NCBI GenBank assembly: GCA_965229115.1
Contig: CBDDIR010000001.1
Coordinates: 62,001 to 126,000 of the forward strand
Source of the DNA: UBA7672 sp965229115
GTDB taxonomy: Bacteria; Pseudomonadota; Alphaproteobacteria; Caulobacterales; Hyphomonadaceae
Length of the DNA stretch: 64,000 nucleotides
Reading direction: 5' to 3'
Shown here one piece after another: positions 33,762 through 41,432 of the stretch (its first letter is position 1; each line of letters starts with the position of its first letter). The position numbers were made by a program, and so were the translations under genes. Below the pieces are notes generated by a model. The model searched no databases. It was not told where the DNA came from and was given only the letters and a program-made list of their open reading frames with translations.

Positions 33762-34525
33762 GACGGCAGCTCCATCCGCATCGGCGCAAAAATCGCGACG
33801 CCAATCTCCAACGCTTCGGCCAGGCTGAGGCGCACGCCCTCCTGGCCAATGGCCGGGTTGTTTGCGCGCCAGGTCTCCAGGTGAGCGTCCTCGCAGAAGA
33901 AGGCCTGCAAGGTGCAGAGCGAAGACGCCGCACAGCCGGCGGCGTAGCGATGGCCGGACCAGACAACGATCCCCGACGGCTCGACCTGATCCAGCTCGCG
34001 GCCGTGGCGCCGCGTGCGGATGACGAGCGGGCGCCGGCAGTGGCGGCAGTCCGAGCGGACGGTCACATCGCGCTCCAGCATCGCCCCGACGCCGAGCGCG
34101 TCGATGGCGCACATGGCGCCCACCATGAGCCCGCGTGCGTCCACGCGATGCTCAGTCTGACCATCGGTGAACGGGTAGGCGCCGCTGATCCGGCCGGCAG
34201 CGTCGAGAACGAGGAGATCGCGCCCAGCCAGGCGCCGCAGCACGGCGTCGACCTCATCGGGGGTGAGCCCGGCCTCTGCAGCCACATCCGCCGTCTCTGG
34301 CGCGCGCCCGCTTGCGGCGTAGGCGCTGAGGACGATGCCGTGGATTCGACTCTCGGTCTCATCCAGTCCATCCCACTTGGGGCCGATGAAAGCCTCGACG
34401 ATGGCCCTCAGGGCAATCTGGGCCTGGGGCGTCGTGATCGTGCCCCAGTCGGGGATGATCGCGCCGCCTGGAAACGCGACGGCGGGCCATCCGGCGGCTT
34501 CAGCGTGTGATGTGGGAGTCAACAT
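33743..34525 (-). CDS. merB: organomercurial lyase MerB
   Basis: Cleaves carbon-mercury bonds so that MerA can reduce the freed Hg(II). The family pattern is visible: MCAIDALG (Cys139 and Asp142 as the catalytic Cys/Asp pair), a later SSLC Cys204, an N-terminal winged-helix-like region and a typical YPFT stretch. Length 260 residues is slightly above the usual 210-220, mostly through the N-terminus. It lies 36 bp after merA and makes this a broad-spectrum mercury operon. Confidence 0.9.
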   Translation of the reverse strand: MLTPTSHAEAAGWPAVAFPGGAIIPDWGTITTPQAQIALRAIVEAFIGPKWDGLDETESRIHGIVLSAYAASGRAPETADVAAEAGLTPDEVDAVLRRLAGRDLLVLDAAGRISGAYPFTDGQTEHRVDARGLMVGAMCAIDALGVGAMLERDVTVRSDCRHCRRPLVIRTRRHGRELDQVEPSGIVVWSGHRYAAGCAASSLCTLQAFFCEDAHLETWRANNPAIGQEGVRLSLAEALEIGVAIFAPMRMELPSWIPTT

Positions 34526-34561
34526 CGTGCGCGCCTTCCGTTCGCCGTCCCAAGTGAACCT

Positions 34562-36202
34562 TCAGCCGGCGCAGCAGGAGAGCTGCGTCACATCCTTGGA
34601 GAAGGTCTGGGCCGCGAGCTTCAGGCCTTCCACCATGGTCAGGTAGGGGAACAGCTGGTCGCCCAGCTCGCCCACGGTCATGCGCGCCCGAATGGCGAGC
34701 GCCGCCGTCTGGATGATCTCGCCCGCCTCCTGCGTCACCGCCTGCACGCCGATGAGCCGGCCGCTGCCGGCTTCCGCGACCAGCTTGATGAAGCCGCGGG
34801 TGTCGAAGTTGGCGAGCGCGCGCGGGACGTTGTCCAAGGTCAGGAGCCGGCTGTCTGTCTCGATCCCGCCGTGGTGGGCCTCCGCTTCGCTCAGCCCGAC
34901 CGTGGCGACCTGCGGGTCGCTGAAGACGACCGCCGGCATCGTGGCCAGGTCGAGGACGGCCTCGCCGCCAGTCATATTGATCGCCGCCCGGGTTCCCGCC
35001 GCCGCCGCGACATAGACGAACTGCGGCTGGTCGGTGCAGTCGCCGGCGGCGTAGATGTGCGGCGCGCTCGTGCGCATGGCCGTGTCGATGACCACACCGC
35101 CCTGCGCGTTGACGGCGACGCCGGCCGCCTCCAGGGCGAGCCCTTGGGTGTTGGGCGCGCGGCCCGTCGCAATCAGCAGCCGGTCCGCGCGCAGCTCGCC
35201 CTGGCCGGTGGCGAGCACGAATTCGCCGTCCGCATGAGCGACGTGGCTCGCCTGGGTGTGCTCCAGCACCTCGATGCCCTCGGCGCGGAAGGCGGCCGTG
35301 ACCGCCTCGCCGATGGCCGGGTCCTCACGGAAGAACAGGGTGCTGCGCGCCAGGATCGTCACCTTGCTGCCGAGCCGGGCGAAGGCCTGGGCCAGTTCGA
35401 CGGCGACGACCGACGAGCCGATCACCGCCAGGCGCGGCGGGAGGGTCTCGCTCGCAAGAGCCTCCGTCGAGGTCCAGTACGGCGTATCCGACAACCCCGG
35501 AATGGGCGGTATGGCCGGGTTGGCGCCGGTGGCGACCAGGCAGCGGTCGAAGGCCACATGATGCTCGCCCCCGCCGGCCAGGCGCACGAGCAGGCTGTGG
35601 GCGTCCCGGAAGCGGGCCTCGCCGCGCAGCACCGTGATCGATGGCGTGTCGGCTAGGATGTTCTCGTACTTAGCGTGGCGCAGCTCCTCGGCGCGGGCCT
35701 GCTGCTGGGCCAGCAACCGGTCGCGCCGGATGGTCGGGGAGGACGCCCCGATCCCATCGTCGAAGGGGCTTTCGCGGCGCAGGTGGGCGATATGCGCGGC
35801 GCGGATCATGATCTTCGACGGCACGCAGCCGACGTTGACACAGGTTCCGCCGATGACGCCGCGCTCGACGAGCGTGACCCGCGCGCCCCGCTCGACGGCC
35901 CTTAGCGCCGCCGCCATGGCCGCGCCGCCGCTGCCGATGACGGCGACGTGCAGCGGGACGCCGCCGGCGCCGCGTTGCGCGCCGCCCGCGTCGGCGACCG
36001 AGGCGCGATAGCCGAGCGTCGCGACCGTGGCCGCCAGGGCCTCGGAGCTCACCCCCGCATCGGCCGCGATCTCCGCCCGGGCCTTCGGATAGGAGACGGC
36101 GGCCGAACGCACGCCAGGGACGCGCTCTAGCGCCTCCCTCACGTGCGTGGCGCACGAGTCGCAGGTCATTCCATCAATGCGCAGGGCGATCGCGGCGGTC
36201 AC
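34562..36202 (-). CDS. merA: mercuric reductase MerA
   Basis: Cytoplasmic NADPH-dependent flavoenzyme reducing Hg(II) to volatile Hg(0). N-terminal HMA metal-binding domain with GMTCDSC (Cys14, Cys17), FAD motif VIGSGGAAMAAAL, redox-active GGTCVNVGCVPSK, NADPH motif AVIGSSVVAVELAQ, FAD motif IYAAGDCTD, and C-terminal vicinal cysteines SCCAG that take Hg to the active site. All key residues are intact at 546 residues. It sits between merP and merB on the leftward mer transcript. Confidence 0.96.
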   Translation of the reverse strand: MTAAIALRIDGMTCDSCATHVREALERVPGVRSAAVSYPKARAEIAADAGVSSEALAATVATLGYRASVADAGGAQRGAGGVPLHVAVIGSGGAAMAAALRAVERGARVTLVERGVIGGTCVNVGCVPSKIMIRAAHIAHLRRESPFDDGIGASSPTIRRDRLLAQQQARAEELRHAKYENILADTPSITVLRGEARFRDAHSLLVRLAGGGEHHVAFDRCLVATGANPAIPPIPGLSDTPYWTSTEALASETLPPRLAVIGSSVVAVELAQAFARLGSKVTILARSTLFFREDPAIGEAVTAAFRAEGIEVLEHTQASHVAHADGEFVLATGQGELRADRLLIATGRAPNTQGLALEAAGVAVNAQGGVVIDTAMRTSAPHIYAAGDCTDQPQFVYVAAAAGTRAAINMTGGEAVLDLATMPAVVFSDPQVATVGLSEAEAHHGGIETDSRLLTLDNVPRALANFDTRGFIKLVAEAGSGRLIGVQAVTQEAGEIIQTAALAIRARMTVGELGDQLFPYLTMVEGLKLAAQTFSKDVTQLSCCAG

Positions 36203-36215
36203 GGGTTCAGGCTCC

Positions 36216-36494
36216 TCAACGCTTGACGGTGGACGGGTAGCCCGCGCCCGCGGTCGCGCTGGTCAGGGCGGCGATCGTGGTCTTGGCGTCGTCGTAGGTG
36301 ACGACGGCCTCGCGCTTTTCGAAGCTGACGTCGGTTTTCTGGACGCCGGCGACCTTGGCGAGCGCCGTCTTGACGGTGATCGGGCAGGCCGCGCAGGTCA
36401 TGCCGGGCACCGCCAGGGTGACCGTCTTGGTCGCGGCCCACGCGGGCGTGCTGAGCGCGCCCATCAGGGCGATCAGGGAGACGAGCTTGTTCAT
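36216..36494 (-). CDS. merP: periplasmic mercury-binding protein MerP
   Basis: Small periplasmic scavenger that passes Hg(II) to MerT. A signal peptide (about 1-20, ending TPAWA) precedes one HMA domain with GMTCAACP. The 92-residue length is typical. It lies 12 bp after merT and 13 bp before merA. Confidence 0.95.
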   Translation of the reverse strand: MNKLVSLIALMGALSTPAWAATKTVTLAVPGMTCAACPITVKTALAKVAGVQKTDVSFEKREAVVTYDDAKTTIAALTSATAGAGYPSTVKR

Positions 36495-36506
36495 GGGGAC
36501 TTCCTT

Positions 36507-36854
36507 TCAGTAGAACAGGGGCAGGACGTAGGGGAACGCCAGCGCGACCAGGACGAGCGCCGCGACGGCCCAGAAGATGACCTTGTAGGTGGTCCTGACC
36601 CTGGGCACGGCGCAGACCTCGCCAGGCTCGCAGGCGCGGGCCGGGCGGAAGATGCGGCGGTAGGCGAAGACCATGGCGACCAGCGCCGCGCCGATGAACA
36701 GCGGCCGGTACGGTTCCAGCACGGTCAGGTTGCCGATCCAGGCGCCGCTGAATCCGAGGCCGACCAGGATCAGTGGGCCGAGGCAACAGGTCGAGGCCAG
36801 GATTGCGGCCAGGCCTCCGAGCGCCAACGCGTGGCTGTCATTGGATTCCGACAA
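36507..36854 (-). CDS. merT: mercury transporter MerT
   Basis: Inner-membrane importer of Hg(II). Three transmembrane helices are evident, the first with the Cys pair STCCLGP, and a cytoplasmic Cys pair in ACEPGEVC. TTG 36854 is the preferred start: GGAG lies 7 nt upstream and the 115-residue product matches known MerT (116). An in-frame ATG 30 bp upstream would add an atypical basic leader. Confidence 0.92.
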   Translation of the reverse strand: MSESNDSHALALGGLAAILASTCCLGPLILVGLGFSGAWIGNLTVLEPYRPLFIGAALVAMVFAYRRIFRPARACEPGEVCAVPRVRTTYKVIFWAVAALVLVALAFPYVLPLFY

Positions 36855-36888
36855 GAGGATTCTCCTTCCGAACAACCTCGGCATGATG

Positions 36889-37320
36889 CTAGGAAACCGC
36901 CCCTTCGCGGTGCGGAGCGGGCGCGTTGCGCGGCGGCGCCGCCAGATCCCAGATCGCGACGACCACCATCAAGGTCAGGCCGGGATAGAGGAGCCACGCC
37001 GTCGGCCAACCTCGGGTCGCCATGAGCACCGCCGCCGCAAGCACCAAGATCGGCCCGATGACGCTCAACGCCATTCGCGCCCACCGGCGATGACGAAGCC
37101 CGCCGACCGTGTTGGCGACGAGGGCGATCACGGCGAACAGCGGCAGAAGGTAACGGATGAAGACGCCTTCGTACTGGCTCAGAAAGCCGAGACCAAGCGC
37201 GGCGCCAAGACTCGCGAGAGCCGGGAAGCAGGCCGCGCACCCCATGGCGGTGACGATCGAGCCGATGACGCCCGCCTTGTCGGCCGCGCGTGTGAGAGGA
37301 TTCTGGATGGGCATCGGCAT
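36889..37320 (-). CDS. merC: mercury transport protein MerC
   Basis: Four-helix inner-membrane Hg(II) uptake protein, first gene of the mer operon. The family hallmark GCAACFPALASLGAALGLGFLSQYEG region is clear, with the Cys pair in the first helix. The 143-residue length fits. ATG at 37320 or the next Met at 37314 may be used. Together with MerT it gives two uptake routes. Confidence 0.9.
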   Translation of the reverse strand: MPMPIQNPLTRAADKAGVIGSIVTAMGCAACFPALASLGAALGLGFLSQYEGVFIRYLLPLFAVIALVANTVGGLRHRRWARMALSVIGPILVLAAAVLMATRGWPTAWLLYPGLTLMVVVAIWDLAAPPRNAPAPHREGAVS

Positions 37321-37399
37321 GGCCTCGGCGACTTCGGTGGAACCGTCAGAGCGACGCTGCGGTCATGAGCGCAGCTTGCCCCAGAGGGCTGAGGATCGT

Positions 37400-37430
37400 T
37401 AGATACGATCTGTAGCGACTACAGACTCAA
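37400..37430 (-). promoter_or_regulatory. mer operon promoter with MerR operator
   Basis: On the minus strand, -35 TTGAGT (37430-37425) and -10 TATCTA (37405-37400) are separated by exactly 19 bp, the long spacer typical of MerR-activated promoters. The spacer holds the dyad CTGTAG-CGA-CTACAG (37410-37424). MerR should bind here, repress without mercury and untwist the spacer when Hg(II) is present. Confidence 0.88.
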
Positions 37431-37458
37431 GCCCTAAAATTGCGAGGCGCAGAACAGC

Positions 37459-37884
37459 ATGGCGGATACCGCGATCCAGATCGGCGAACTGTCCCGGCGC
37501 ACGGGCTGCAACATCGAGACGATCCGCTACTACGAGCGGATCGGCCTGATGCCAGCCCCGCCGCGGCGGGGCCGCTACCGAAGCTATGGCGCTGGCGACG
37601 TCGGCCGGCTGGGCTTCGTGCGCCGCGCCCGCGAGTTGGGCTTCACCCTGGACGAAGTGCGTGCGCTGCTCGGGCTTGCGGCCGGCGGCGAGGCTTCGTG
37701 CGCCGAGGTGCGCGTCCTGGCGTCGGCGCATCTCGGGGATGTGAGAGCTCGTATCGCCGATCTCAAGCGGATGGAGCGGGTCCTGGCCGATTCCGTGCGG
37801 GCCTGCGACGCCGGACAGGATCCCGGCTGCCCCCTGATTGACGCTCTCTATGCGGAGCCGCGGCTCCCGCAGACTGGCTGTTAG
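37459..37884 (+). CDS. merR: mercury-responsive regulator MerR
   Basis: MerR-family activator divergent from the structural mer genes. N-terminal helix-turn-helix IQIGELSRRTGCNIETIRYYE, wing GRYRSYG, then the dimerisation helix. The Hg(II)-binding cysteines are present as Cys81, Cys116 and Cys124, almost at the positions of Tn501 MerR. 141 residues. It lies 28 bp from the operator, giving auto-repression. Confidence 0.94.
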   Translation: MADTAIQIGELSRRTGCNIETIRYYERIGLMPAPPRRGRYRSYGAGDVGRLGFVRRARELGFTLDEVRALLGLAAGGEASCAEVRVLASAHLGDVRARIADLKRMERVLADSVRACDAGQDPGCPLIDALYAEPRLPQTGC

Positions 37885-38023
37885 TACACATCAGGTCAAA
37901 GGCCTCGCCGCCTTGCGCCATCGCCCCGGCGTCCGACGGGGCGACGGAGAGTCCGGCCCAGAACGCACCCGTCACCCGCTCTCCGACGTTCGCGATCCCG
38001 GTATTCCTAGCCTTCGCGGCTGC

Positions 38024-38065
38024 CTGTTCCAGCCGCGTCCGCCCCGAGCTTGGCTAATTCGATGT
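38024..38065 (-). pseudogene. remnant of a second tniA (5' end) at the right transposon end
   Basis: Minus-strand codons read TSN-stop-PSSGRTRLEQ, aligning with TSNQVSFGRERLEQ at the start of the intact TniA; the Gln codon has become TAG. The scar lies directly inside the right inverted repeat, so this terminus came from a different tni transposon. Confidence 0.6.
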
Positions 38066-38211
38066 CGAGCCCGCGACGGCCCCGCAGTCGCATCGATTGC
38101 GATCTGGAAAGGCCGTTCAATCCGAACAGGCGCAATGATTCCGAACGCCAGGGTGTGGAATTTCAGAGGCTTACTGAACCCGCCCAGTCGCAGTCAATTC
38201 GAGCACCGACA

Positions 38212-38216
38212 GGCGA
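38212..38216. repeat. target-site duplication, right copy (GGCGA)
   Basis: Directly follows the terminal GACA of the transposon and matches 27819-27823. Confidence 0.75.
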
Positions 38217-38589
38217 TCTGTGCGACCAAACGAGAAACCCGCATCTACCTAGGCGAATTCCACAACTCAAGTTCGCGGAGCGATTCCTACCCAAACGGAG
38301 TATAAGAGTTGGCGCATGGCCATCCGCGCCGCCGTAGGCGCTCAGCGCGAAAGCCCGCGCCGCCGAGATCCCAGCCCTGAATTTCACGCTATCGCGACTG
38401 ATTTTCAAGTAGACTCCCCCCGGTCTCACAAACCGGTGTGTTTTGAACGTCGAACGTGATCAGTGAGATCGTCGGCTGCGACGCTCGTGGCTTTGCAAAG
38501 CTGTAATATTCGCTTTTACTTGCCGAATCTTGAAGCGCCGCGCCGGCCGCCCCCAACCAGCGCGCGCCTTGGTTGAGGAGATCAAGACA
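38217..38589. other. gene-free stretch right of the transposon
   Basis: About 370 bp with stop codons in all frames and no supported gene. It probably holds the promoter of the HTH regulator; a GAGGAG ribosome-binding site lies at about 38575-38581. Confidence 0.4.
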
Positions 38590-39012
38590 GTGTCGGAGCT
38601 ATCCAACAAAACCCCGGACCCAATGGATGTCGCCCTGGGTGCGGCGGTGCGAATCCGCAGGCGGACCATCGGCATGTCGCAAGATGCCCTGGCCGAGCAG
38701 TGCGGCGTCAGTTTCCAGCAAATCCAGAAGTATGAGAACGGCGCGAACCGCATCTCGTTCTCGCGGCTGGTGCAGATCGCCCGCGCCCTGCGCTGCCGCG
38801 TGGTGGACCTGATGGACGTCCTCGACACCCCGGGCCACGACGCGGTGGGCGACCTGGATCTGCTGTCGCGCATGCGCACGCCAGGCGCCCTGGAACTCCT
38901 GGCCGCGTTCGAGAAACTGCCGCAGGACGCACGCGCCTCCCTCGTCAGCTTCATGCGGGCCCTGACCGGCCCCGATGGCGTTCAGCGCAGCAAGCAGAAG
39001 GAACTGGCCTAG
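38590..39012 (+). CDS. Cro/CI-type HTH transcriptional regulator
   Basis: 140-residue DNA-binding protein. The XRE helix-turn-helix covers about residues 15-70 (VRIRRRTIGMSQDALAEQCGVSFQQIQKYENGANRISFSRL), followed by a helical C-terminus (LELLAAFEKLPQDARASLVSFMRAL). GTG 38590 was chosen because GAGGAG precedes it by 8 nt; the open frame continues 60 bp upstream. Such proteins are common in Caulobacterales. Target unknown. Confidence 0.82.
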   Translation: MSELSNKTPDPMDVALGAAVRIRRRTIGMSQDALAEQCGVSFQQIQKYENGANRISFSRLVQIARALRCRVVDLMDVLDTPGHDAVGDLDLLSRMRTPGALELLAAFEKLPQDARASLVSFMRALTGPDGVQRSKQKELA

Positions 39013-39067
39013 GTAGCGCGGCGGCAAATATGGTTCTTGGAAAGTAGGTTCGCGCTAGGGCCTGTGT

Positions 39068-39247
39068 TCAGTTGAGCAACATGATAGCGCCGACCAGATG
39101 GATGGCGGCTAGGAAGTTACGTGCGAGCTTGTCGTAACGCGTCGCGATGGCGCGGCAGATGCTTCATCTTATTGAAGAACCTCTCGACGAGGTTGCGCCC
39201 GCGATAGAGCGCGAAGTCGCATTGGCGCGGTGTGACGCGATTGGCTT
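39068..39247 (-). pseudogene. IS5-family transposase C-terminal fragment, frameshifted
   Basis: The minus strand encodes ANRVTPRQCDFALYRGRNLVERFFNKMKH, then after one extra C the frame CRAIATRYDKLARNFLAAIHL...LLN and a stop. This is the last third of an IS5-group transposase, including the catalytic Glu region (NLVERFF). The rest of the IS is missing. Confidence 0.8.
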
Positions 39248-39251
39248 TTAG

Positions 39252-39469
39252 CCGAAGCCCGCGTCGTCATCGAGCGCTGGCGGATGGAATACAACCGCGT
39301 CAGGCCGCACTCGGCGCACGGTGGACTGACGCCGGAGGCCGGGCGGCTGCGCAACTTGATCAGCGAGAAGGAAGGCGGTGCCCAGTGGTATTGCGCGTTC
39401 GACCCCGAACGAGTCGCCATCCTGCTCGTTGGCGGCGACAAATCATCAGCCCGTTTGATGACTCCCTAG
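39252..39469 (+). pseudogene. chimeric scrap: IS3 OrfB tail fused to HigB-like toxin tail
   Basis: First part EARVVIERWRMEYNRVRPHSAHGGLTPEA is the end of an IS3-type OrfB. The following WYCAFDPERVAILLVGGDKSS resembles the C-terminal half of HigB/Gp49-type toxins, out of context and without antitoxin. Both are truncated. The joined frame ends at TAG 39469 and is unlikely to be functional. Confidence 0.55.
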
Positions 39470-39502
39470 TAGAAGCCGCCCGAACTGACGCCTGAGGCCA
39501 AC

Positions 39503-39595
39503 CTATGACTTCAGTCGTTGGATGGCCACATAGAGGCCGGTGACGCCCAGGAAAACCATCAAGCCCCCCAGGCCGCCAACGAGAACGCCGATCAT
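39503..39595 (-). CDS. 30-residue single-pass membrane microprotein
   Basis: Reads MIGVLVGGLGGLMVFLGVTG then LYVAIQRLKS and a TAG stop. One hydrophobic helix (about 2-24) ends in a short basic tail. AAGGAG sits 8 nt before the ATG, an excellent ribosome-binding site, which argues that it is translated. It resembles small accessory subunits of membrane complexes (CydX/KdpF class) in shape only. Surrounded by IS debris; partner unknown. Confidence 0.6.
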   Translation of the reverse strand: MIGVLVGGLGGLMVFLGVTGLYVAIQRLKS

Positions 39596-39971
39596 TTTTC
39601 CGCTCCTTCGCGCTGTTCTTCCTGAACAACTCCTGAGAAGCTTACAGGTTCGACCGGAGTGGCCTGACTTACGTTACGCTGCGTTCCGAGCATCCAGACC
39701 TATGACGCCCTTCACCCTATCACCGAACGACTATCGACACTTCGCAACGTGATCCGGCAGCAGCCTGTCATTCACACGGAGAGCGGGACGGGCGCCGACT
39801 TCGGGCTGGGAAGAGAGCGGCGCCCGTCCCGAGCACATGGCGGCATCCAAGGGGATGGAAGATGGCCGTGTGACACGATGTCAACCGTAGGCGCGCGCCA
39901 GATCACCGTCCACCGGAAATCGACCGCCTGAACCGCCCCGGGTTGAGGTGGCGCCGGAAATTCGGACGGTT
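39596..39971. other. gene-free stretch with an IS-end-like sequence
   Basis: No supported gene. TGAACCGCCCCGGGTT at 39929-39944 resembles an end of some IS3-type elements and may be the remnant of another insertion. Confidence 0.35.
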
Positions 39972-40034
39972 TGACCTGCCCCTGATTTTTTCCTCCACGC
40001 GGAGCTAGAGTCCGGCCCTTGAGAGGACGGACGG

Positions 40035-40301
40035 ATGAAGTGAGCGAGATTTACGGAAGAGCAGATCATTGGGATCCTGCGGGAGAACGAGGCTGGGGCG
40101 ATGGCAGGGGAGCTGGCCCGCAAGCACGGTGTTTCCGAGCGCACGATCTACGCCTGGAAGGCCAAGTTTGGCGGGATGAGCGTGTCGGACGCCCAGCGGC
40201 TGCGCGCGCTGGAGGACGAGAACCGGCGGCTCAAGTCGCTGCTGGCGGACGCCATGCTCGACAAGGCGGCGTTGAACGAGCTGCTTGCGAAAAAATGGTA
40301 G
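40035..40301 (+). pseudogene. IS3 orfA with an early stop codon
   Basis: Encodes the HTH/leucine-zipper protein of the IS (ARFTEEQIIGILRENEAG..., ELARKHGVSERTIYAWK). The usual start would be ATG 40035, but the third codon is TGA (40041-40043), where relatives have a sense codon (MKRARF-type). Translation could only resume at an internal start such as ATG 40101, lacking part of the HTH. It overlaps orfB by 7 nt. Confidence 0.7.
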
Positions 40302-41242
40302 GGCCCGTCGCCGTGCGCGAAGGCGTCGCTCATCTGCGGACGATGTTCGAGATCAGCGAGCGGCGGGCCTGCTCCATCGTGATGGCCGACCGCAAGATGG
40401 CGCGCTACCGATCCTGCCGGCCGCCGGAGACGGCGTTGCGCGAGCGCCTGCGCGCGCTGGCGACCCAGCGACGGCGGTTCGGCTACCGGCGTCTGTTCGT
40501 GCTGCTGCGGCGGGAGGGCGAGCCGTCAGGCAGGAACCGCATCTACCGGCTCTACCGCGAGGAGGGGCTAACGGTGCGCAAGCGCCGGTCTCGCCGCTGC
40601 GCCATTGGCACAAGGGCCCCGATCCTGGTCGAGGCCAGAGCCAACGCCCGCTGGTCGCTGGACTTCGTGCATGACCAGTTCGCCGGCGGGCGGCGGGCGG
40701 CGGGCGGCGGGCGGCGGTTCCGGGTCCTCAACGTCGTTGATGACGTCACCCGTGAGTGCCTGGCTGCGATTCCGGACACCTCGATCTCGGGCCGGCGCGT
40801 GGCGCGAGAGCTGACGGCGCTGATCCAGCGGCGCGGCCGCCCCGGCATGATCGCCAGCGATAACGGCACGGAGTTCACGTCCACCGCCATCCTGACCTGG
40901 GCGGAGGATCACCAGGTGGCCTGGCACTACATCGCGCCGGGCAAGCCGACCCAGAACGGCTTCGTCGAAAGCTTCAACGGCCGGATGCGCGACGAACTGC
41001 TGAACGAGAGCCTGTTCTTCAGCCTCGATCACGCCCGCCAGAAGCTGGCGGCATGGACCGTCGACTACAACACCGCCCGGCCGCACTCGGCCATCGGCTA
41101 CCAGACCCCCGCAGCCTACGCCAGGCACCTGAACGCAACAGGCCGACCCGCTGCGCAATGTGGAAGCTCCACGGCCCGGCCTGTTGCTCACACCGCGCCG
41201 CAAGGCGTAATCCCTGCCGAGACTCTGGTCCGCGCTGGATGA
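40295..41242 (+). CDS. IS3-family transposase OrfB
   Basis: DDE transposase of 315 residues. Integrase core with Asp in RWSLDFVHDQF, Asp in IASDNGTEFT and Glu in GFVESFNGRMRDE; an HTH_21 segment precedes it (RFGYRRLFVLLRREG). It normally joins to OrfA by frameshifting in the A-rich overlap (AAAAAATGG at 40289-40297). The gene itself is intact; mobility depends on whether OrfA is made. Confidence 0.9.
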   Translation: MVGPVAVREGVAHLRTMFEISERRACSIVMADRKMARYRSCRPPETALRERLRALATQRRRFGYRRLFVLLRREGEPSGRNRIYRLYREEGLTVRKRRSRRCAIGTRAPILVEARANARWSLDFVHDQFAGGRRAAGGGRRFRVLNVVDDVTRECLAAIPDTSISGRRVARELTALIQRRGRPGMIASDNGTEFTSTAILTWAEDHQVAWHYIAPGKPTQNGFVESFNGRMRDELLNESLFFSLDHARQKLAAWTVDYNTARPHSAIGYQTPAAYARHLNATGRPAAQCGSSTARPVAHTAPQGVIPAETLVRAG

Positions 41243-41432
41243 AAGATCAGGGGCAGGTCAGGCTCGCCGCGTTGAGGCTTACAGGCCGCAGCCAGCGTGG
41301 CCCAACGTGCGGTGCGGATATCGATCTCGTTGTCGACCAGCATCCACTGGATCGCCTGACCAGGCGATTTGCCAGTGACGGAAGGGGTTGGACCGTCTCC
41401 CTGCCCTCGCTGGGAAACGGTCCACTGTTGGC

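Larger units (their letters stand above)
27824..38211. mobile_element. Tn5053/Tn402-family mercury-resistance transposon
   Basis: A 10.4-kb element bounded by related termini: TGTCAGTGTTCGCATT... at 27824-27849 and, inverted, TGTCGGTGCTCGAATT... at 38211-38186, matching at 19 of 26 positions. The 5-bp sequence GGCGA flanks both ends (27819-27823, 38212-38216), the duplication length known for this family. Contents: tniR, tniQ, tniB, tniA on the left, mer module on the right. Relative to Tn5053 the mer genes lie on the tniA side rather than the tniR side. Internal scars at 32155-32256 and 38024-38101 show it is a chimera of two tni elements. Confidence 0.8.
39972..41260 (+). mobile_element. 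IS3-family element (IS407-like group)
   Basis: 1289-bp insertion sequence with terminal inverted repeats: TGACCTGCCCCTGAT at the left (39972) and its exact complement at the right, ending 41260 (15 of 15 bp). It contains orfA and orfB in overlapping frames. No clear target duplication is visible, so the flanks may have rearranged. Confidence 0.85.

Noticed and set aside
32493..33884. Plus-strand frame of 463 codons across the flavoprotein and merB genes
   Set aside because: Spans two real genes on the other strand and has shadow composition.
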